Assembly (NCBI RefSeq): GCF_013177315.1
Contig: NZ_CP053661.1
Location: 5,022,001 to 5,086,000, forward strand
DNA from: Thermoleptolyngbya sichuanensis A183
GTDB taxonomy: Bacteria; Cyanobacteriota; Cyanobacteriia; Elainellales; Elainellaceae
Reading direction: 5' to 3'
Length of the DNA: 64,000 bases
Part shown: positions 62,062-64,000 of the stretch, in pieces
Numbering within the stretch: position 1 is the first letter of the stretch
How the letters are laid out: the number at the start of each line of letters is the position of its first letter
Notes under the pieces: generated by a model
Told to the model about the DNA's origin: nothing
Seen by the model: the letters and a program-made list of their open reading frames with translations, nothing else
Database searches by the model: none
Position numbers and translations under genes: made by a program

Positions 62062-62553
62062 TTAGCCCACCAATTCAAACTGAATGCCGTGGCTCTGGCG
62101 AAAGTCGTGGGTCTGGTGGTCGATGAGGTTGGTATCGCTGAGTTCCAGGTTATAAAAATCCACCGTGTCCTGGTCGAAGTAGGGGCCAGCGTGCCAGGTG
62201 CCCAGGTTCAGCTTGATAAAGCAGGTGCCCGGAATGTGGAAGGCGGCGATCGCCTCCAGTTCCGGCTGATCCAATTCCGACGGCGGCGCAACCGCAATCA
62301 GCCAATCCTTGCCCTCCAGCGACCCCAGACATTGGGTACACTGCCGATGGCGCGTAATCCGAGAAAACTGCCGGCCTCGCTGGTGCAGCCGCATGATGTA
62401 AAACCGAGGAATGCCCCGATCCAAACAAAGCTGAGCATCATCGGGGCCAAACCGCGCCCCATCAGGACTGGCAAAAATCACCTGCCCAAACGGCCGAAAC
62501 GCCTCTACCGAAATGGGCTGCACCACAAGCTGACGAACGACTGACGTTGGCAT
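62062..62553 (-). CDS. Ureidoglycolate lyase (AllA) family protein
   Basis: A 163-residue, beta-rich cupin-like protein. The order of motifs fits AllA: AFRPFGQVI (18-26), a HRQCTQCLGSLEGKDWLIAVA segment with the conserved His, and the C-terminal FIKLNLGTWHAGPYF with VDFYNLELSDTN. AllA converts ureidoglycolate to glyoxylate and urea in purine breakdown. No other allantoin genes are nearby, so the cyanobacterial member may act on another substrate. It lies 30 bases downstream of gpsA on the same strand and is probably transcribed with it. Confidence 0.85.
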   Translation of the reverse strand: MPTSVVRQLVVQPISVEAFRPFGQVIFASPDGARFGPDDAQLCLDRGIPRFYIMRLHQRGRQFSRITRHRQCTQCLGSLEGKDWLIAVAPPSELDQPELEAIAAFHIPGTCFIKLNLGTWHAGPYFDQDTVDFYNLELSDTNLIDHQTHDFRQSHGIQFELVG

Positions 62554-62583
62554 GGGTCACCCTCCCTGTCTTTGCTCTTTGCA

Positions 62584-63576
62584 CTAATCTTCCGACTTTA
62601 AATCCCGCTCCATGAGCGCTTCCACTGCCTGCTGCGGCGTGATTTGCTCATTTAACAGCAGATAGACTTGGTGAGCGATGGGCATGGGGATTTGCTCCCG
62701 CTGGGCCACATCAAAGAGGACATTGGCCGTATTCACGCCTTCGGCCGTGCCTTCCAGGTCTGCCAGCACCCGCGACAGAGAAAGCCCCTGGGCAAGCTGA
62801 TAGCCGACCTGATAGTTGCGGCTGAGGGGACTATTGCAGGTGGCCAGCAGGTCGCCCAGTCCCGACAGTCCAAAAAATGTATCGGTTTCGCCGCCCAGAT
62901 AGGTGCCCACGCGAATGATTTCTGCCAGGGCGCGGGTAATCAGGGCAGATTTGGCATTCGTGCCCAGTTTCAGCCCGTCGCACACGCCCACGGCGATCGC
63001 AATCACGTTTTTTAGCGTGCCGCCCAGTTCAGTGCCCAGTGGATCGGTATTCGTATAGACCCGGAAGCGCTCGGAGGCAAACACCCGCTGCACAAACTGC
63101 GCCGCCGCCGCGTCGCTGCTGGACACCACCGTTGCCGCCGGGAGGTCTTGCATGATTTCCTTGGCCAGGTTGGGGCCCGAGAGGACGGCGATCGCCTGCT
63201 GCGGCAGGGCATCCCGCCAGAGTTGGGTAGGCGTGCGCCCGGTTTCTGGATCAAGCCCTTTGGTGGCGCTGACTAGGATAGTCGCCGGGTCTATTCCGAT
63301 TTGTCCCAAACGCGGTGCCAATTCCACCACGCCCTTAATCGACATCGCAGACACCAAAATTTCAGCCCCGATTAGGCTGTCTTCGATGGGCGCATGAAAC
63401 CGCCGCGACCAGCGCCGCACCCGATGCCCATTACGCTCTGCTAGCGTGGCCAGAGTGCCGCCCCAAGCTCCAGCCCCCAACACTGTCAGATTCACGGTCG
63501 GTCGAAGGGGTACTGGCTTGGGCAGGCTTGCAGCAGACACGCTTTCCGCAGAAAAATTCGCAGGCTGAGCCGTCAT
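62584..63576 (-). CDS. gpsA: Glycerol-3-phosphate dehydrogenase [NAD(P)+]
   Basis: A 330-residue GpsA that reduces dihydroxyacetone phosphate to sn-glycerol-3-phosphate for membrane lipid synthesis. The nucleotide-binding motif is GAGAWGG (34-40). The catalytic region shows GPNLAKEI, the GTLKNVIAIAVG Lys segment, and FGLSGLGDLLATC with SRNYQVG. The N-terminal 28 residues before the domain look disordered, so a start further in is possible. It overlaps the upstream small membrane protein gene by four bases (ATGA), so the two are translationally coupled. Confidence 0.94.
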   Translation of the reverse strand: MTAQPANFSAESVSAASLPKPVPLRPTVNLTVLGAGAWGGTLATLAERNGHRVRRWSRRFHAPIEDSLIGAEILVSAMSIKGVVELAPRLGQIGIDPATILVSATKGLDPETGRTPTQLWRDALPQQAIAVLSGPNLAKEIMQDLPAATVVSSSDAAAAQFVQRVFASERFRVYTNTDPLGTELGGTLKNVIAIAVGVCDGLKLGTNAKSALITRALAEIIRVGTYLGGETDTFFGLSGLGDLLATCNSPLSRNYQVGYQLAQGLSLSRVLADLEGTAEGVNTANVLFDVAQREQIPMPIAHQVYLLLNEQITPQQAVEALMERDLKSED

Positions 63577-63782
63577 AGGAGCCGTCCACCCAACGAAGCC
63601 GTCCAGGAGATCATCCGCGCCACCCAGCCGCTGCTGTGGGCGAACGGTAGGGCTGAGAGATCGACGGGTGCAGGGATCATCTCGCCTCGCCAGTCGAGCA
63701 GTTGCACGATCAGCAGGTAGGCAATGCTCAGCAAAATGGCGATCGCCCCTGTAATCACCGCTACCACTTTAGATCGATCCAT
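63573..63782 (-). CDS. Small single-helix membrane protein coupled to gpsA
   Basis: A 69-residue protein; the ATG at 63782 is preferred over a GTG five codons upstream. A hydrophobic helix (about 4-26; VVAVITGAIAILLSIAYLLIVQLLD) is followed by RGEMIPAPVDLSALPFAH and a second, weaker helix. I recall similar small proteins next to gpsA in cyanobacteria (MxRS-VVA-ITGAI...QLLD-RG-M-PAP). The four-base overlap implies coupled translation with gpsA. It may be a membrane partner for lipid precursor synthesis; no function is known to me. Confidence 0.78.
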   Translation of the reverse strand: MDRSKVVAVITGAIAILLSIAYLLIVQLLDWRGEMIPAPVDLSALPFAHSSGWVARMISWTASLGGRLL

Positions 63783-63828
63783 TGCACCACGCCTCACACG
63801 CTATTAAAGGGGTTTGTTTAAGAAGTCT

Positions 63829-63927
63829 GGGCACCTCGATTAATTGCCTTATTGAGAATCTTAGGAGCCTGAAACCCTTGTTTTCTCGTAGCTATTCTCA
63901 AGAGGATCTGAATTTTTCGAGGTGCCC
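63829..63927. repeat. 99-bp inverted-repeat element at the right edge
   Basis: GGGCACCTCGA (63829-63839) and its perfect complement TCGAGGTGCCC (63917-63927) enclose a second inverted pair, TTGAGAAT (63852-63859) with ATTCTCAA (63894-63901). It looks like a MITE or insertion-sequence end. It is followed by a tandem repeat TGTTCAAGAAGGC (63944-63972). Confidence 0.65.
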
Positions 63928-64000
63928 GTCTGTTCAATAGTTTTGTTCAAGAAGGCTGTTCAAGAAGGCTGTTCAAGATCCCTGCCGGAGGGACTTGATC

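Noticed and set aside
61903-62544. A 213-codon plus-strand open frame
   Set aside because: Antisense to the AllA-like gene; starts within repeat-rich DNA and has no protein-like features.

Overview
The window is a stretch of cyanobacterial chromosome. The octamer GCGATCGC (HIP1), a hallmark of many cyanobacterial genomes, occurs very often. The window also carries the phycobilisome core-membrane linker gene apcE, a PucC/BCD-type pigment-protein transporter, a Tic22 homologue, a DICT-domain regulator, DUF1824 and several small proteins that I know only from cyanobacteria. The ApcE has four linker repeats, the number associated with five-cylinder phycobilisome cores. The DNA is GC-rich and densely coded on both strands. 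A Leptolyngbya-like filamentous cyanobacterium would fit, but genus is a guess. I saw no rRNA, tRNA, CRISPR array or complete insertion sequence.

Layout. 0-11 kb: an AzlD-type protein, an RluA-family pseudouridine synthase whose catalytic Asp is replaced by Gly, a Ca2+-type P-ATPase, two translationally coupled alpha/beta hydrolases, a CNT nucleoside transporter and a PiT phosphate transporter. 11-13.8 kb: two tandem paralogues with a helix-turn-helix-like core and a basic low-complexity tail, then a phosphoribulokinase-family kinase lacking one redox cysteine. 14-19 kb: an exported DUF4331 protein, a TPR protein and a Ni/Co exporter with an EF-hand loop and a long His-rich loop; I read these as one metal-related cassette. 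19-26.7 kb: an LPG-synthase-like membrane protein, a CHASE2 adenylate cyclase, a HAD phosphatase, a FecR protein and a two-gene DUF6745-like module of unknown function. 26.8-32.4 kb, all minus strand: rnc, a pentapeptide-repeat protein, a DICT/degenerate HD-GYP protein, gluconokinase, a PucC-type transporter and an Lrp-type regulator.

32.6-46.3 kb is mostly housekeeping: thiL and obg (divergent), a TPR-methyltransferase, a UbiH-like hydroxylase, a CPA1 Na+/H+ antiporter, a GNAT protein, xylB, tic22, prmC, tsaC and a CHAD protein. 46.7-50.1 kb is apcE, a single-gene unit closed by a strong terminator. 50.4-59.2 kb: DUF1824, a Pro/Ala/Glu repeat protein, rsmB, a probable cell-surface glycan or lipid group (GT-C-like membrane protein, methyltransferase, DPM1-like glycosyltransferase), a large unknown membrane protein and a small zinc ribbon. 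59.2-60.4 kb is an AT-rich, HIP1-free, apparently non-coding island. 60.4-63.8 kb: an FAD oxidoreductase, an AllA-family protein, gpsA and a small membrane protein.

Between the genes lie several dispersed repeat families: a 106-bp MITE-like element (two copies in opposite orientation), an 88-bp MITE-like element (three copies plus remnants), REP-like palindromes and heptanucleotide-based tandem repeats. The heptamer tracts have entered or duplicated gene ends: the pentapeptide-repeat gene now ends in such repeats and overlaps rnc, and the tail of the P-ATPase gene is duplicated beyond one tract. The best candidates for undescribed biology are the DUF6745-like pair, the HTH/basic-tail pair, and the DUF4331-TPR-Ni/Co exporter cassette. 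All family assignments were made by eye, without database searches.
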